Shown here one piece after another: positions 1 to 10,289 of a stretch of 64,000 nucleotides of DNA. Below the pieces are notes generated by a model that was not told where the DNA came from, made no database searches, and saw only the letters and a list, made by a program, of their open reading frames with translations. This DNA is from Trichomonas vaginalis G3 (taxonomy: Eukaryota; Parabasalia; Trichomonadida; Trichomonadidae): NCBI RefSeq assembly GCF_026262505.1, contig NC_067203.1, positions 20,875,411-20,939,410 of the forward strand, written 5' to 3'. Every line of letters begins with the position of its first letter. The first letter of the stretch is position 1. Both the position numbers and the translations under genes were made by a program.

Positions 1-114
1 TTCAATGAAATTACTCAATATTGAGAGCTTATTGAAACGGTTTGGAGTTCAAATTAACCTCGCTTTTCTTTTCAAATTTTTATATTTCAGGTAAATTTAT
101 TATAATTATTTAAA

Positions 115-1965
115 ATGCAAGCTCGTAGATCATCTGAGTACTCTATGTCCCTTGAAGAAATATCTAGAAGAGCTAATGATTCGAAGCAAAATTCAGTTAA
201 AACACCATCAAGAAAAGTTTATCAATATCTTTTCAAAGATATTATGGCAGTGATTGCAGTATTTCCTTCTATTATTGCTGGTTTAACGCCAATTATCTCA
301 TATCAATTTGTTGGCAATGTTATTACAGAACTTGGAAGATATTCGGTTGGCGAAATTGATGATCCTCTACCAGAAACAAAAAAGCAAATGATTTATTTAA
401 CAATAGTTTTAATAATAGCGTCAATTTCATTTTTCTTTTCTACATATTTATGGAATCGAGTTGGATGCAGAATGTCAGTTAGAATAAGAAGAGATGTTTT
501 CTCCAGCATGATGCGCTTTGATGTTGCATTTTTTGATAGTAATTCAATTGGCAGCCTATTGACAATATTAGGAGAAGAAGCAACTGCAATACAAGAAGCA
601 TTTGGTTCAGTGAAGAACTCTCAAATCCAAAGTTTAGCTCAGTTTGTAGTTGGATTCATTATGATATATATACAAAGTTGGAGACTAGGACTTATTATGT
701 CCGCGTCAATTCCATTGATTTTGCTTGCAATGATTGCAGTTAATCACTTCCTCAATCGAAAAGCAAATGAAGGTTTCCAGTTAATATCAAGCGGAATTAC
801 AATAGCAGAAGAAACAATCTCAAACGTCCGAACTGTTCGCGCATTTAATGGAGAAGAAGGTGATATTGACAGATTCAGCGTTGTTACGATGAAAAGCCGA
901 AGTTTCTATAGCAACTTCTTCGTATACACAGGTATAGAATTCTTCTTTTTAATTTTAGTCATCTATGGATTTACATCTGGAGTGCTTTACTATGGTGCAA
1001 CCATTGTTGGCAACAAAGAAAATGGACAAGTGTTTACAAGCGGAGCACTTATTGCAATTTTTGGATTTGCAACTTCTGCAACATGGGCGTTAACAAATTT
1101 CCAATTCTTACTTGGTCTTGAAGAAAGAGCAGTTCAATCAGCAGGACGTGTAATGGATATGATTGGATATCAACCATCAATAAACATTGATGGAGGAATT
1201 CAATATGATGACTTCAAAGGAGATATCGTATTTGATCATGTTTCTTTCATGTACCCGTCTAGAAATGTATTCGCCCTGAACGATGTGTCTTTCCAGATCA
1301 AGTCAGGACAGAATGTTGCTTTCGTTGGCCATTCTGGAAGCGGTAAATCAACAATCGTTCAGTTGATCGAAAGATTCTATGATGTTACAGAAGGAGCAAT
1401 CACCATTGACGGACATGACATCAAAGACATCGATCCAAGATGGTTACACAAACAGCTGTCTCTTGTTTCACAGGAACCATCATTGTTCCATGGAACAATC
1501 AAAGAGAATGTTTTGTATGGTGTCTTCGAAGCTAAGACTGACGAAGAGATCATGGACGCCTTGGAACAAGCAAATGCGAAGAAATTCATCATGAAGTTCG
1601 ACGATAGCATCAATCATCAAGTTGGAGATCGTGGTTCTATCCTTTCTGGTGGTCAACGACAAAGAATCGCTATTGCTCGCGCAGTCATGAAGAATCCGAA
1701 GATCTTGATCACGGATGAAGCTACATCTGCACTCGACAGCGAAAGCGAGAAGAAAGTACAGAGTGCACTCGACAAAGTTCTTATTGGACGAACAGGCATT
1801 GCTGTTGCACATCGTCTCTCAACAGTTATCAGCTGCGACGTGATCTTTGTTATCGATTCAGGTAAAATCGTTGAACAAGGCAAACATGCTGAATTAGTTG
1901 AAAAAGGAGGTGCCTATTACAATCTTGTCAAATATCAGCTAAGAAAATCTGAAACCAAAGCATAA
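115..1965 (+). CDS. Half-size ABC exporter (ABCB/MDR-like)
   Basis: A 616-residue membrane exporter that would couple ATP hydrolysis to movement of a hydrophobic substrate across a membrane. One transmembrane domain (about residues 40-340, several hydrophobic stretches) is followed by one nucleotide-binding domain. Visible motifs are Walker A GHSGSGKST (about 405-413), Q-loop SQEPSLF (about 454), signature LSGGQRQ (about 511), Walker B ILITDEATSALD (about 528-539) and H-loop AHRLST (about 564). It has half the length of a full P-glycoprotein, so it should work as a dimer. The ATG at 115 follows a T/A-rich leader and precedes the whole transmembrane domain. From about 1,250 onward codons are clearly richer in C and G than in the first half. 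Family is certain; substrate and membrane are unknown. Confidence 0.93.
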   Translation: MQARRSSEYSMSLEEISRRANDSKQNSVKTPSRKVYQYLFKDIMAVIAVFPSIIAGLTPIISYQFVGNVITELGRYSVGEIDDPLPETKKQMIYLTIVLIIASISFFFSTYLWNRVGCRMSVRIRRDVFSSMMRFDVAFFDSNSIGSLLTILGEEATAIQEAFGSVKNSQIQSLAQFVVGFIMIYIQSWRLGLIMSASIPLILLAMIAVNHFLNRKANEGFQLISSGITIAEETISNVRTVRAFNGEEGDIDRFSVVTMKSRSFYSNFFVYTGIEFFFLILVIYGFTSGVLYYGATIVGNKENGQVFTSGALIAIFGFATSATWALTNFQFLLGLEERAVQSAGRVMDMIGYQPSINIDGGIQYDDFKGDIVFDHVSFMYPSRNVFALNDVSFQIKSGQNVAFVGHSGSGKSTIVQLIERFYDVTEGAITIDGHDIKDIDPRWLHKQLSLVSQEPSLFHGTIKENVLYGVFEAKTDEEIMDALEQANAKKFIMKFDDSINHQVGDRGSILSGGQRQRIAIARAVMKNPKILITDEATSALDSESEKKVQSALDKVLIGRTGIAVAHRLSTVISCDVIFVIDSGKIVEQGKHAELVEKGGAYYNLVKYQLRKSETKA

Positions 1966-3411
1966 ATATTTTTTTTTATAATAAACAAGAAAATTTCTCA
2001 AATCAACCTAAAATATATTTTTGTACTTATGTGATACAGATTGTAAGTAATTATACTTATGTTTTTCAATAATGAATTAAATATTCAAACTTAATGTGAA
2101 TGTAGATATAGAGAAATAGCTGGTTATTACAATGGAATATCTTAATTCATAAGAAAATAATCAAATTTTGATTTTCAATTTTTTTCGAAACAGTGCTTCA
2201 TTTATCAATATCCTTGAATGATCCTCCTAGACTATGCTTTCTAACATCATTTAAATGCAAATTAAACAATAATATACCATAATTGAAGGCGAAAATTTAA
2301 ATCATGCAGAATATTAAATTAATTAAGGAATTTATGATTTCTGCAAAGGTTATTGTTGTGTTCTTGATAGAAGTTTTTAAAGAAAATGATGAAGATTGTT
2401 TCAAGCTTAGGAATTAAAACGTTTTAGGTCATAGGAAAGTAATGTTTTGATTAATAGAGGAGAAAATGATATAATTTTGCTTGTTTAAGGAAAATTGATA
2501 ATTGTGATAGGTCGAATACTTGAATAGCGCATTTATCGAATTAGATAAAATTGAAAATGAGATTTCGAGGTTAATAATATCTAAATTCTTAGTCATTATT
2601 AGCTCATTAAGCTGTTTATGTTGAAATAACCAGGACTGTATTTAAAATAGATTGAATGGGAATAGAACAAATATAATTGAAAAAAGAAATTTATAAAAAT
2701 CAATATAGAACTCGGAATATATTAAGTGCTATTCGTTCCTTGTAAAATTGATTTTACAAATTGAATGGATGAATTTGAAAAAGATCAAATGTCAAAACTG
2801 CGTTTGAATAAAAATTTTGAATATAGATTCAAAAGAAGAAAAGATAATTAATAATTTGTCATATATATAATGTGTGTGTTATGATTTGAAAATGTAAATT
2901 TTGAGAGTTTTTAAATAACAAGATAATTTCATAATTTGTATAGTTTTTGATATTTAATAATTAATTATTCATTGTTTTTAAATTGAAAGGTTGCGGTGTG
3001 AATTAATGGGCCATATCATTAGTGATTATCTGTGATTGATTTTAACGCGTTTTGAGCCGAATATGCTGCAATTCAATTTAAAAATTGAATAGTTCTCAAT
3101 TCATGCGATAATAAAATATTAATTTGTATTTTCTGAGTTATTTCTATTTGGACAATAATATTTTTTGTTTTAAGATAATTGAAAAAGTCCACCCTTATGT
3201 ATTTTTATTTATCTAATAATACTTATTATATTTTTCCAATTAAATTTTTTCAATGTTTAACAAAAAGCGCACGTTAGGAAAAATATTTTTATAATTTATT
3301 GTTACTATACATATATTTTGTACTAAATTCGATATGAAATTTTTTGAATTAACAAAATTATCTTAGAAAAAATTGTGAAAGATTCTGAATACTCAAAACG
3401 TTAGACTCTAA
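1966..3411. other. AT-rich intergenic DNA
   Basis: About 1.4 kb of very AT-rich sequence between two host genes on the same strand. I see no reading frame of useful length, no tRNA-like fold, no long repeat and no mobile-element ends. It presumably holds the 3' end signals of the ABC gene and upstream DNA of the kinase. Confidence 0.6.
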
Positions 3412-4542
3412 ATTTTAGAATCTTCGAAAACGAATAACACTATCTCTACCCCCTCGCAGCTTGGTCCTTATGTATTTAAAGGACTCGTCGGAGAAGGTGC
3501 ATTCTCCATTGTCAAACTTGTTATGCACAAAGAAACAAAACAATATTACGCTTGCAAAATTATTCCAAAAAATCGTATTGTCGAAGCAAATTTAGATCAA
3601 CGTTTTGAAGCAGAAATACGTATAGATCAACAACTACATCATCCTGGAATTGTTCAAATTGTTGATTTAATGAAAGATAACTCAAATTACTATGTTGTTA
3701 TGGAATTCTGTCCAAATGGAGACTTTTTCCAATTTATTATTGATAACGGCACTATTCCTGAAAACATCGCAGCATTTTCAATGAAACAAACTCTAGAGGC
3801 TCTTCAATATGTTCATAGGCTCGGAATTGCGCACAGAGATCTTAAACCAGAAAACCTTTTATTAGACGCACAGAACAATATTAAAATCAGTGACTTCGGT
3901 TTATCTCGATATGTCGGCCAAAACGGTCTTGTAGATACTCCATGTGGCTCTCCTTGCTATGCTTCTCCAGAATGCTTGAGCGGAATGCCTTATGGAGGTT
4001 GCGCTAGTGATATCTGGAGCTGTGGCGTCATCCTTTACGCAGCTTTAACAGGTCAATTGCCTTGGACTAAAAGAAATCAACAACAATTATTTGATCAGAT
4101 CAGAGCAGGTGACTACAAAGTACCAGAGAACATCAGTGATCTCGCAAAAGACTTCTTAGTCGGTCTAATGACCGTTGATCCAGCAAAAAGATTTACGATC
4201 GAGCAGGCATTGAACCATGAATGGCTCAAAATTGCTCCTGCTGGATTATCTCAACAGAAAGCCGCAAATCCACCGAAATTAGTTTCATTGAAGGCAGTTG
4301 ATAGATTTTTCGATTATGATGTCGACAGCCCAGACTGCGATGTACTTGATAGTCCAACAACAACTCGTGGACAATCATTCTACACTGTCGTTCGCGAATT
4401 AGAACCACAAACTAACAAATTGCCAAAAATCAAAACACGCCAACTCGCAATACCTCCTCGAAAGGCTGCATCGAGGATTTTGCAGAGCAGACCTGTTCAC
4501 CATCATCCTAAGATTATTTCTTTGCAGCAAGTCAGAAAATAG
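3412..4542 (+). CDS. Ser/Thr protein kinase (CAMK/AMPK-like), 5' end incomplete
   Basis: A protein kinase with catalytic motifs ACKIIPK (ATP-anchoring Lys), HRDLKPEN (catalytic loop), SDFGLS (Mg-binding DFG) and ASPE (APE equivalent). A basic and Pro-containing tail of about 90 residues follows the kinase domain. The first ATG of the frame is 3523, but the glycine-rich loop GEGAFSIV (3490-3513) and the strand before it lie upstream of that ATG in the same open frame. That frame runs back to a stop ending at 3411 with no ATG. The real protein should therefore start earlier. The start may have been lost, the 5' exon may be elsewhere, or translation may use another start. I found no classical Trichomonas intron signals (GTATGT with ACTAACACACAG). 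CAMK-like is inferred from the PENLLL and YASPE segments. Confidence 0.85.
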   Translation: MLESSKTNNTISTPSQLGPYVFKGLVGEGAFSIVKLVMHKETKQYYACKIIPKNRIVEANLDQRFEAEIRIDQQLHHPGIVQIVDLMKDNSNYYVVMEFCPNGDFFQFIIDNGTIPENIAAFSMKQTLEALQYVHRLGIAHRDLKPENLLLDAQNNIKISDFGLSRYVGQNGLVDTPCGSPCYASPECLSGMPYGGCASDIWSCGVILYAALTGQLPWTKRNQQQLFDQIRAGDYKVPENISDLAKDFLVGLMTVDPAKRFTIEQALNHEWLKIAPAGLSQQKAANPPKLVSLKAVDRFFDYDVDSPDCDVLDSPTTTRGQSFYTVVRELEPQTNKLPKIKTRQLAIPPRKAASRILQSRPVHHHPKIISLQQVRK

Positions 4543-4856
4543 AAGACTTGATCTTTTGTTTTCTTATATTTTATCCATGAATTTAGTCTTATTATGTTAT
4601 GGGGATTAAACCTTTGTTTGTTTTTCTTTCTATTTTCAAAATTAATTATTTTTTTCATTTTCCTCTTCAATCGATTGCTTTTACATAATCAAGTTTTGAT
4701 TGATCTGAATTGCTTTAGATTGCTGTTAATGTTTCTCCGAATTCTACAATCAATTTCTAATTCGGAGACTTATCTGACTTAAATATTTCTAGAATTTTGT
4801 TTTATATTGGTATCTCTCTCTGAATTTTTTCCAATAAGTCCGATTAATAAAATTCG
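4543..4856. other. Intergenic DNA before Polinton copy 1
   Basis: About 310 bases of T-rich sequence after the kinase stop. I see no supported gene. It ends directly at the target duplication of the Polinton. Confidence 0.6.
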
Positions 4857-4862
4857 ATCAAA
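4857..4862. repeat. Target-site duplication, left side of Polinton copy 1
   Basis: ATCAAA directly precedes the first base of the inverted repeat. The same six bases follow the element at 22844-22849. A 6-bp duplication is the family's known signature. Confidence 0.9.
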
Positions 4863-5434
4863 AGTAGTAGGATAGGATGGGTTTTGTGACTTTTTTTGTA
4901 AACGTAAGAATTCATACAATATCGAGCGATTTTGTATCATTTTTTTAACACATTAATTTTAAAAATAATTTATTTTTTTTATCTTACATAAATGACCCAA
5001 CAAGTAAAACCAGATAAAATAGATTATCGAATTTTAGAGGATGGTGTTCCTGTTTATATTCAAAGATTTAAAGGGAAGCAATATTATAGAATTGTTAATC
5101 CTGAATACATAAAACATTATTTAAAAAGGAAAAGACTGTGAATTATTAAACGTTAATGAATATGAAACCAATAAATCAAAATTGAAATATAAATATATTG
5201 GAAGTGATGAAAGATGCAAAGATAAAGATAAAGTTTATACAGTTTCATATAATGAATGGAAAACCAATAAGATAAGAAAACATTTAGGAGATTATGGGAA
5301 ATGTTCTGAATTCTTCAAATCTAGTATGTACGAGAGAGTAAAAGAAATTAGAAATAATTATTTTCATGAATAAAATAAACTTTAAAAATTCATGTCTTAC
5401 ATTTTTGAATAATTTATTTTTTAATTCGTAAGAA
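4863..5434. repeat. Left terminal inverted repeat of Polinton copy 1
   Basis: Begins AGTAGTAGGATAGG and is the inverted match of 22285-22843, to just before the first non-repeat gene at 5435. At about 570 bp it is long enough to contain a small gene, so that gene is present at both ends of the element. Confidence 0.92.
4992..5373 (+). pseudogene. Terminal-repeat gene of unknown function, left copy (broken)
   Basis: Counterpart of the 126-residue open frame in the right inverted repeat (22346-22726). This copy is broken. The protein is small, rich in Lys, Tyr and Glu, starts MTQQVKPDK and ends in KEIRNNYFHE. A related frame lies at 58445-58831 in copy 3. I do not recognise a domain. Confidence 0.7.
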
Positions 5435-6543
5435 ATGAGCGTCAAAACTAACGACGTTAAAAAATTAGGATTCACAAACGAGGAAATAAAGGATATATTA
5501 GAGGAGGTGGGTTATGAAGTTGATAAATATTATTTAAGAAATTGTCAAAAATTTGCCGAGTTATTAAATGATTTAGATTATGATGGAAAAATGAATAAAG
5601 ATGATGTTATAAATTTCTTATATCCCACATCTGAAGAAGAAAAACCTAAAGAACCTGATGTTTTCCCTGAATATTATGAAGAACGAATTAAAGATGATGA
5701 TGAATACAATGAAATTGAAAAACGGGAAAAAATAAGAGATGAAATAGATGAAAAAATTAAGGAATTAAGAGAAGTTGAAAAATATAATGAAAATGAAGTA
5801 GAGGGTTTAATGAATATCCCAGCTTCAGAATCAGAAGTTCAGAAATCTCATGAAGAAAGATATAAAATTATGTCTCAGAATCAACACAAAATTTATTAGA
5901 TGGTGAAATAGACGAAACACTTTCAGAAGAAGGTACTAAATTTATTCGTAAACATAAGTTACAATTTATTGATAATGAAGAATACCCTTGTATCTTACTT
6001 TCACCCCCTCTCGATTCTGAGAAATTCAAAAAAGCTCTTAAAAACGTGACATATGCAACTAATACGATTAAGAAAGAAGATCATGATATTTACACAAATT
6101 ATTATTTAAATAAATGCACGGGTGTTGATAAAGTTTTTGAATTATTAGATAAAATATCAAAAGAAACCACTGGAACATATAAAATTTTGTGTGATTGTGG
6201 TTTCATTATTGAAGATACCAATAATGTTTCATATGAAAGAACAGCACCGAAGGAAGACGAAGTTGAAAGGTCTATACCATTCGTTATTAAGAATATAAAA
6301 GATATGAAAACTTATAAACATTATATTTATTCATTTATTTCAGAAAAAATGGAAGCAACCCATAAAACATCTTCTCATCATTTTATAGCTATTCATACAT
6401 TCCTTTTCAAAGTTGTGAAATTAAATAAGACAGGAATTAGATTTAATGTATCAGGGTACGCATTCTTGAGTAAATTAAAATGTATTCGTCACGTCGCAGA
6501 TGATAAAAATTTATGTGTTCTTAATTCATTTTATGGGCTTTAA
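5435..6543 (+). CDS. Polinton-specific hypothetical protein region (two open frames)
   Basis: Two successive open frames (about 154 and 165 residues). The first is acidic and charged with a predicted coiled-coil stretch (repeated E/K/I around EIDEKIKELREVEKY). The second ends in a compact segment with SSHHFIAIHTFLFKVV. The same region, highly similar, lies at 58891-60002 in copy 3, directly upstream of the DNA polymerase in both. I do not recognise either. Position next to the polymerase makes a replication role (for example terminal protein or DNA binding) conceivable, but that is only inference. The start AAATG sits in the T-rich leader used by many genes of this element. Confidence 0.6.
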
Positions 6544-6582
6544 AAAATAAACTTTATTTTTTAATTTTTTATTCTTACATAA

Positions 6583-9500
6583 ATGAACAAAAACGGAACA
6601 GCTAAAATGAATGATAATCAAATTAGAGCAGAAGGTAGAAGGTTATTTAAACGCTTCTATAACATTCCTGATGGTGTTAATCCTAAAACTCGTAGAAGCT
6701 ATTTAAATGAAGCAATAGATGCATATGAAGGGTTTGACATTTCATCAGAAAGTGAGAGATTAGCGAGAATGTTAAATGTTAATATTGATTTCTATTATTG
6801 TGATCCTCAACCGGAAGACGTGGACATAAATAAGGTAGACTTTCCATTAGTGGATTCAATAATGATAGATCCAGAATTTGAAACAGTAAATATTTTATTA
6901 ACACAGAGTCCATGTGGAAAACTTCACGCTGACAGAATAACAGACGTTGAAGCACTCACCGGCTATAAAGTTTGTCCATATTGTAAAGAAGAAGTTTATT
7001 CTATCCGTGATGATCCGGAAAGGAAAAACCAAAGAAGATTTTTAAAGCATTGTGAGAAATGTAAAGAAAATAATGGAAGATTAATTCAAGACGTTCAATT
7101 GCAAAAGACCCAGCAACCATATGCACCACATATTACGAAACAGAAGATATATCAGTGGTTATTAGCTCATAATTTGCAGGAATATTATCAACCGACAAGA
7201 TATTATATTACTTTTGACTTCGAAACATTAGAGACTAAAGAAGAATTACAACTTTCTGAGTGTGCAACTTTGAACGCTTACTTAAAACCATTCATGGTAT
7301 CATCAACGGTTAAATTAAATGATAAAACATATACGAGGAATTTTTGCTTAACTTCGAGTGATTCTTTTATTTCTGATTGGATTGAGTTTTTATTTTCAAC
7401 CCGTTCATTAGTTGCTAAATCAAATATTGAACAATATGAAGAATTAATGAAGTCGCAAACATTAAATGAAAAACAGAAGGAAGCATTTAAAGAACTTCTA
7501 GATGAGGAATTCAATAAAGTGAATATCATAGGTTTTAATTCGGGAAAGTTTGATTTAAATTTAATTCTTCGTGATTTAAATACTGCAAAATGGAAAATAA
7601 AATCAATGCTGGGTTCTTCTTCTCAATTTAAGCAAATCATTGTAAAGAAAACAAACGTTCCATATGAATTGAGATTTATTGACATCAGAAATTATATAGC
7701 GGGTGGGACATTAGACCAATTCACTCAAGATTTCGGAAACAATAAATCACGTGTTAAATCCTTTTTCCCTTATCAATTCATCACATGGGAAAATTACGAA
7801 GAAGAATTATATAAAGTGGAACCATTCACGAAAGATTCATTTTATTCAGCATTAACTCAAGAAACTATATCAGATAGTGATTATCAAATATATCTCAATG
7901 ATGCTAAAAACTTTAAGAATAGATTAGAATATTTTATTCATTATTGCAATAAAGATGTTGAAATTATGATTGACCCAATCGATAAAATTATTGAAGAAAC
8001 ATTTGTTTATAAAATTGATATGCTTCATAATCTTTCTTTATCATCGAATGCTTCAATGATTCGTTACGCTTTAGCATATAAAGACTTTAATCCTAATGAA
8101 AAATATCCTGAGGAAGAGATAGAATCAAGTTTTGAATTAACGAAAAAGTATTGGAAATATAAAATTGAATCATATAAGAAACAAGATGAAAAAGCAGAAA
8201 GAGATACTAAAAATAATGTTTCAATGGATGATTTTCAATACTATCACGATTTAATCCTTTCATCTAAATGCAAAATGTGTGGTAAAGCGTTTACATATGC
8301 TAATAAACCAACATTAGATAGAATAGATAATGAAAAACCACATACTAAAGAAAATTGTCAGTTAATGTGTTGTTATTGCAATGTCGTAAAATCAAATAAA
8401 GATGAAGATGTTCAACGTTTAAGAATCAATTTAAGAAATTATGCATTAAAAAATAATTTACCAATGACTTTAGATTCAGTTGAAGCTTATCACATTCTCC
8501 GTAATGGAATTACTGGTGGTTTATCAAATGTTCAACATAGAGTAAATCTTAAAGGAATCACGCACATTAATAAACTTTCATATAATCCAGAAACTAAAAC
8601 TGTATCAAATGAGGACACCACCAACATTATGACTCATTTCGTTGGTGTTGACTTTAATTCATTATATCCTTCATCATTTTCATCTAATCCTCATGATTTC
8701 ATTCAATATACTGACCATAAAATGTATATGCCGGGAAGATTGAATGGTGTTATCATTTGTGATACAGCAACAAAGAAAGCAAAAGCACTGGGAATAATTA
8801 AGAAGAAAAATACTTTATTCGTGGCTGAAGTAAAGGGTCACATTGATGAAAAATACATTAATGATTACATAAACTTTTTACCGATAATAAGAAACTTAGA
8901 TATTATCACAGATGAAAAAACAATTGGCAGTTTTATGTATAATTACATGAAATCAAACAATCTACCAGTTGACCAGAAACAGAGAAAATTAACTCAATTA
9001 GCATCAACACACAACCAATATCAACCATTTTCTTCTTATTATCTTTGGTATCTAATAGACAGATTTCATTTTATCATCGATGATATTCAATCAATTTTAA
9101 CATTTACTAAAAACACTTGTTTTAATGAATTTGCGAACAAATTCATGAACGAAAGACAAAAGGCTGAATTAGAAGGAAATAAAGGAAAAAGTTTATTTTG
9201 CAAAATTTCACTTAATGGATCATATGGTTACGATGCAATGAATACACAAAATTACGCAAAGACTAAAATAATGAATGCACAGAAGTCACGCGTTGCATGT
9301 ATGTCAAATAAGTTTAAAAACATAAGAGAAATAGGTGAGGATACATATCAAGTGATGCTCAAAGATAGATTTTATAGATGTGATACATGTTTACAAGAGG
9401 CATTCTTCACTTTAGATAATGCTAAATACTGGTATTTGGTTTTCATTTATGATTTTATGTATAAATGCATGAATGTTAATCGTTTTCATTTCATTGAAGG

Positions 9501-10029
9501 TGATACTGATTCATCTTATTGGGCAATCGCTGGCGACCCAAATCTTCCTAACACTCAAGCATTTCAGGCGATTGTTACCGATAAACAATTTTATGATAAA
9601 AACATTTTCAAATTCGCACCATTTGATTTCTTCTGTTTTGATGAGAAATTTAAACCTAAATTAAAGAATAAAGCTGAAGAAAAAGCACATGAGAAAAAAT
9701 TATTGGGTTTAGCAATTGAGAAACAAGGTGATAACATTGTTGCTTTATGTCCTAAGTGTTATACATCATTCAACGGTTCAATTGATGGAAGTGATTTTAA
9801 AAAGATTGCACAAAAAATGAAGGGTGTTAGTTTAAGACAAAATAAGCAATTAACACCTAAAAATTATTTGGATATAATAAATGATAAAGTGATATTTGAT
9901 GGTCAAAATATTAATTTACAACTTAAAAACGGGTCAATGACTCGCTTAACAATCGGTAAGACTGCATTAACAGGAGCACACACTAAGGCTGTATGTTGTG
10001 AAAATGGATGTTGTATGCCATTTATTTAA
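6583..10029 (+). CDS. Protein-primed family B DNA polymerase (Polinton PolB) with an HNH-like insert
   Basis: Replicative polymerase of the element, 1,148 residues in one open frame. Order: N-terminal region with a Cys/His zinc-ribbon-like segment (CPYC about 129, HCEKC about 155); 3'-5' exonuclease motifs FDFET (about 210), FNSGKFD (about 319) and YCNKDVE (about 453); an inserted segment with CKMC, LDRIDN, TKEN and CCYCN (about 562-606) resembling an HNH/His-Me finger nuclease; then polymerase motifs DFNSLYPS (A, about 688), KISLNGSYGY (B, about 873) and EGDTDSSYW (C, about 970). Protein priming with a terminal protein is known for the family. The leader before the ATG is TTTTTATTCTTACATAA. 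A near-identical broken copy lies at 60066-63538. Confidence 0.95.
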   Translation: MNKNGTAKMNDNQIRAEGRRLFKRFYNIPDGVNPKTRRSYLNEAIDAYEGFDISSESERLARMLNVNIDFYYCDPQPEDVDINKVDFPLVDSIMIDPEFETVNILLTQSPCGKLHADRITDVEALTGYKVCPYCKEEVYSIRDDPERKNQRRFLKHCEKCKENNGRLIQDVQLQKTQQPYAPHITKQKIYQWLLAHNLQEYYQPTRYYITFDFETLETKEELQLSECATLNAYLKPFMVSSTVKLNDKTYTRNFCLTSSDSFISDWIEFLFSTRSLVAKSNIEQYEELMKSQTLNEKQKEAFKELLDEEFNKVNIIGFNSGKFDLNLILRDLNTAKWKIKSMLGSSSQFKQIIVKKTNVPYELRFIDIRNYIAGGTLDQFTQDFGNNKSRVKSFFPYQFITWENYEEELYKVEPFTKDSFYSALTQETISDSDYQIYLNDAKNFKNRLEYFIHYCNKDVEIMIDPIDKIIEETFVYKIDMLHNLSLSSNASMIRYALAYKDFNPNEKYPEEEIESSFELTKKYWKYKIESYKKQDEKAERDTKNNVSMDDFQYYHDLILSSKCKMCGKAFTYANKPTLDRIDNEKPHTKENCQLMCCYCNVVKSNKDEDVQRLRINLRNYALKNNLPMTLDSVEAYHILRNGITGGLSNVQHRVNLKGITHINKLSYNPETKTVSNEDTTNIMTHFVGVDFNSLYPSSFSSNPHDFIQYTDHKMYMPGRLNGVIICDTATKKAKALGIIKKKNTLFVAEVKGHIDEKYINDYINFLPIIRNLDIITDEKTIGSFMYNYMKSNNLPVDQKQRKLTQLASTHNQYQPFSSYYLWYLIDRFHFIIDDIQSILTFTKNTCFNEFANKFMNERQKAELEGNKGKSLFCKISLNGSYGYDAMNTQNYAKTKIMNAQKSRVACMSNKFKNIREIGEDTYQVMLKDRFYRCDTCLQEAFFTLDNAKYWYLVFIYDFMYKCMNVNRFHFIEGDTDSSYWAIAGDPNLPNTQAFQAIVTDKQFYDKNIFKFAPFDFFCFDEKFKPKLKNKAEEKAHEKKLLGLAIEKQGDNIVALCPKCYTSFNGSIDGSDFKKIAQKMKGVSLRQNKQLTPKNYLDIINDKVIFDGQNINLQLKNGSMTRLTIGKTALTGAHTKAVCCENGCCMPFI

Positions 10030-10049
10030 TACAATTTAAAATTTTAATG

Positions 10050-10146
10050 AAATGCCACAGAAGAGACAAAAGGAACCGTTAATGATGCGATTCAATATGT
10101 AAATAATGGTTTTGATACTATGATTCAAAGAGGTGGGCACCCTTAA
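10050..10146 (+). other. Short conserved stretch between polymerase and integrase
   Basis: About 100 bases conserved almost unchanged at 63595-63690 in copy 3. One frame is open (GTVNDAIQYVNNGFD) but lacks a clear start. It may be a remnant or a tiny gene. I cannot assign a function. Confidence 0.35.
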
Positions 10147-10289
10147 AACACTTATTTTATTTTTATATAAATGGATAACACAGATTTAAAAATTTTAATT
10201 GATGATTTAGTATTTAATCAAAATTTTCTTAGTTATTATGAATTAAAATCATATCTCCAAAAATATAATAACAATATAACGGGGATGAT

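Noticed and set aside
3300-3460. Classical Trichomonas intron at the 5' end of the kinase
   Set aside because: Neither GTATGT-type donor nor ACTAACACACAG-type acceptor is present at suitable positions.
4594-4782. 62-residue hydrophobic frame after the kinase
   Set aside because: T-rich sequence read as Phe/Leu; no leader, no homologue in view and no codon bias.
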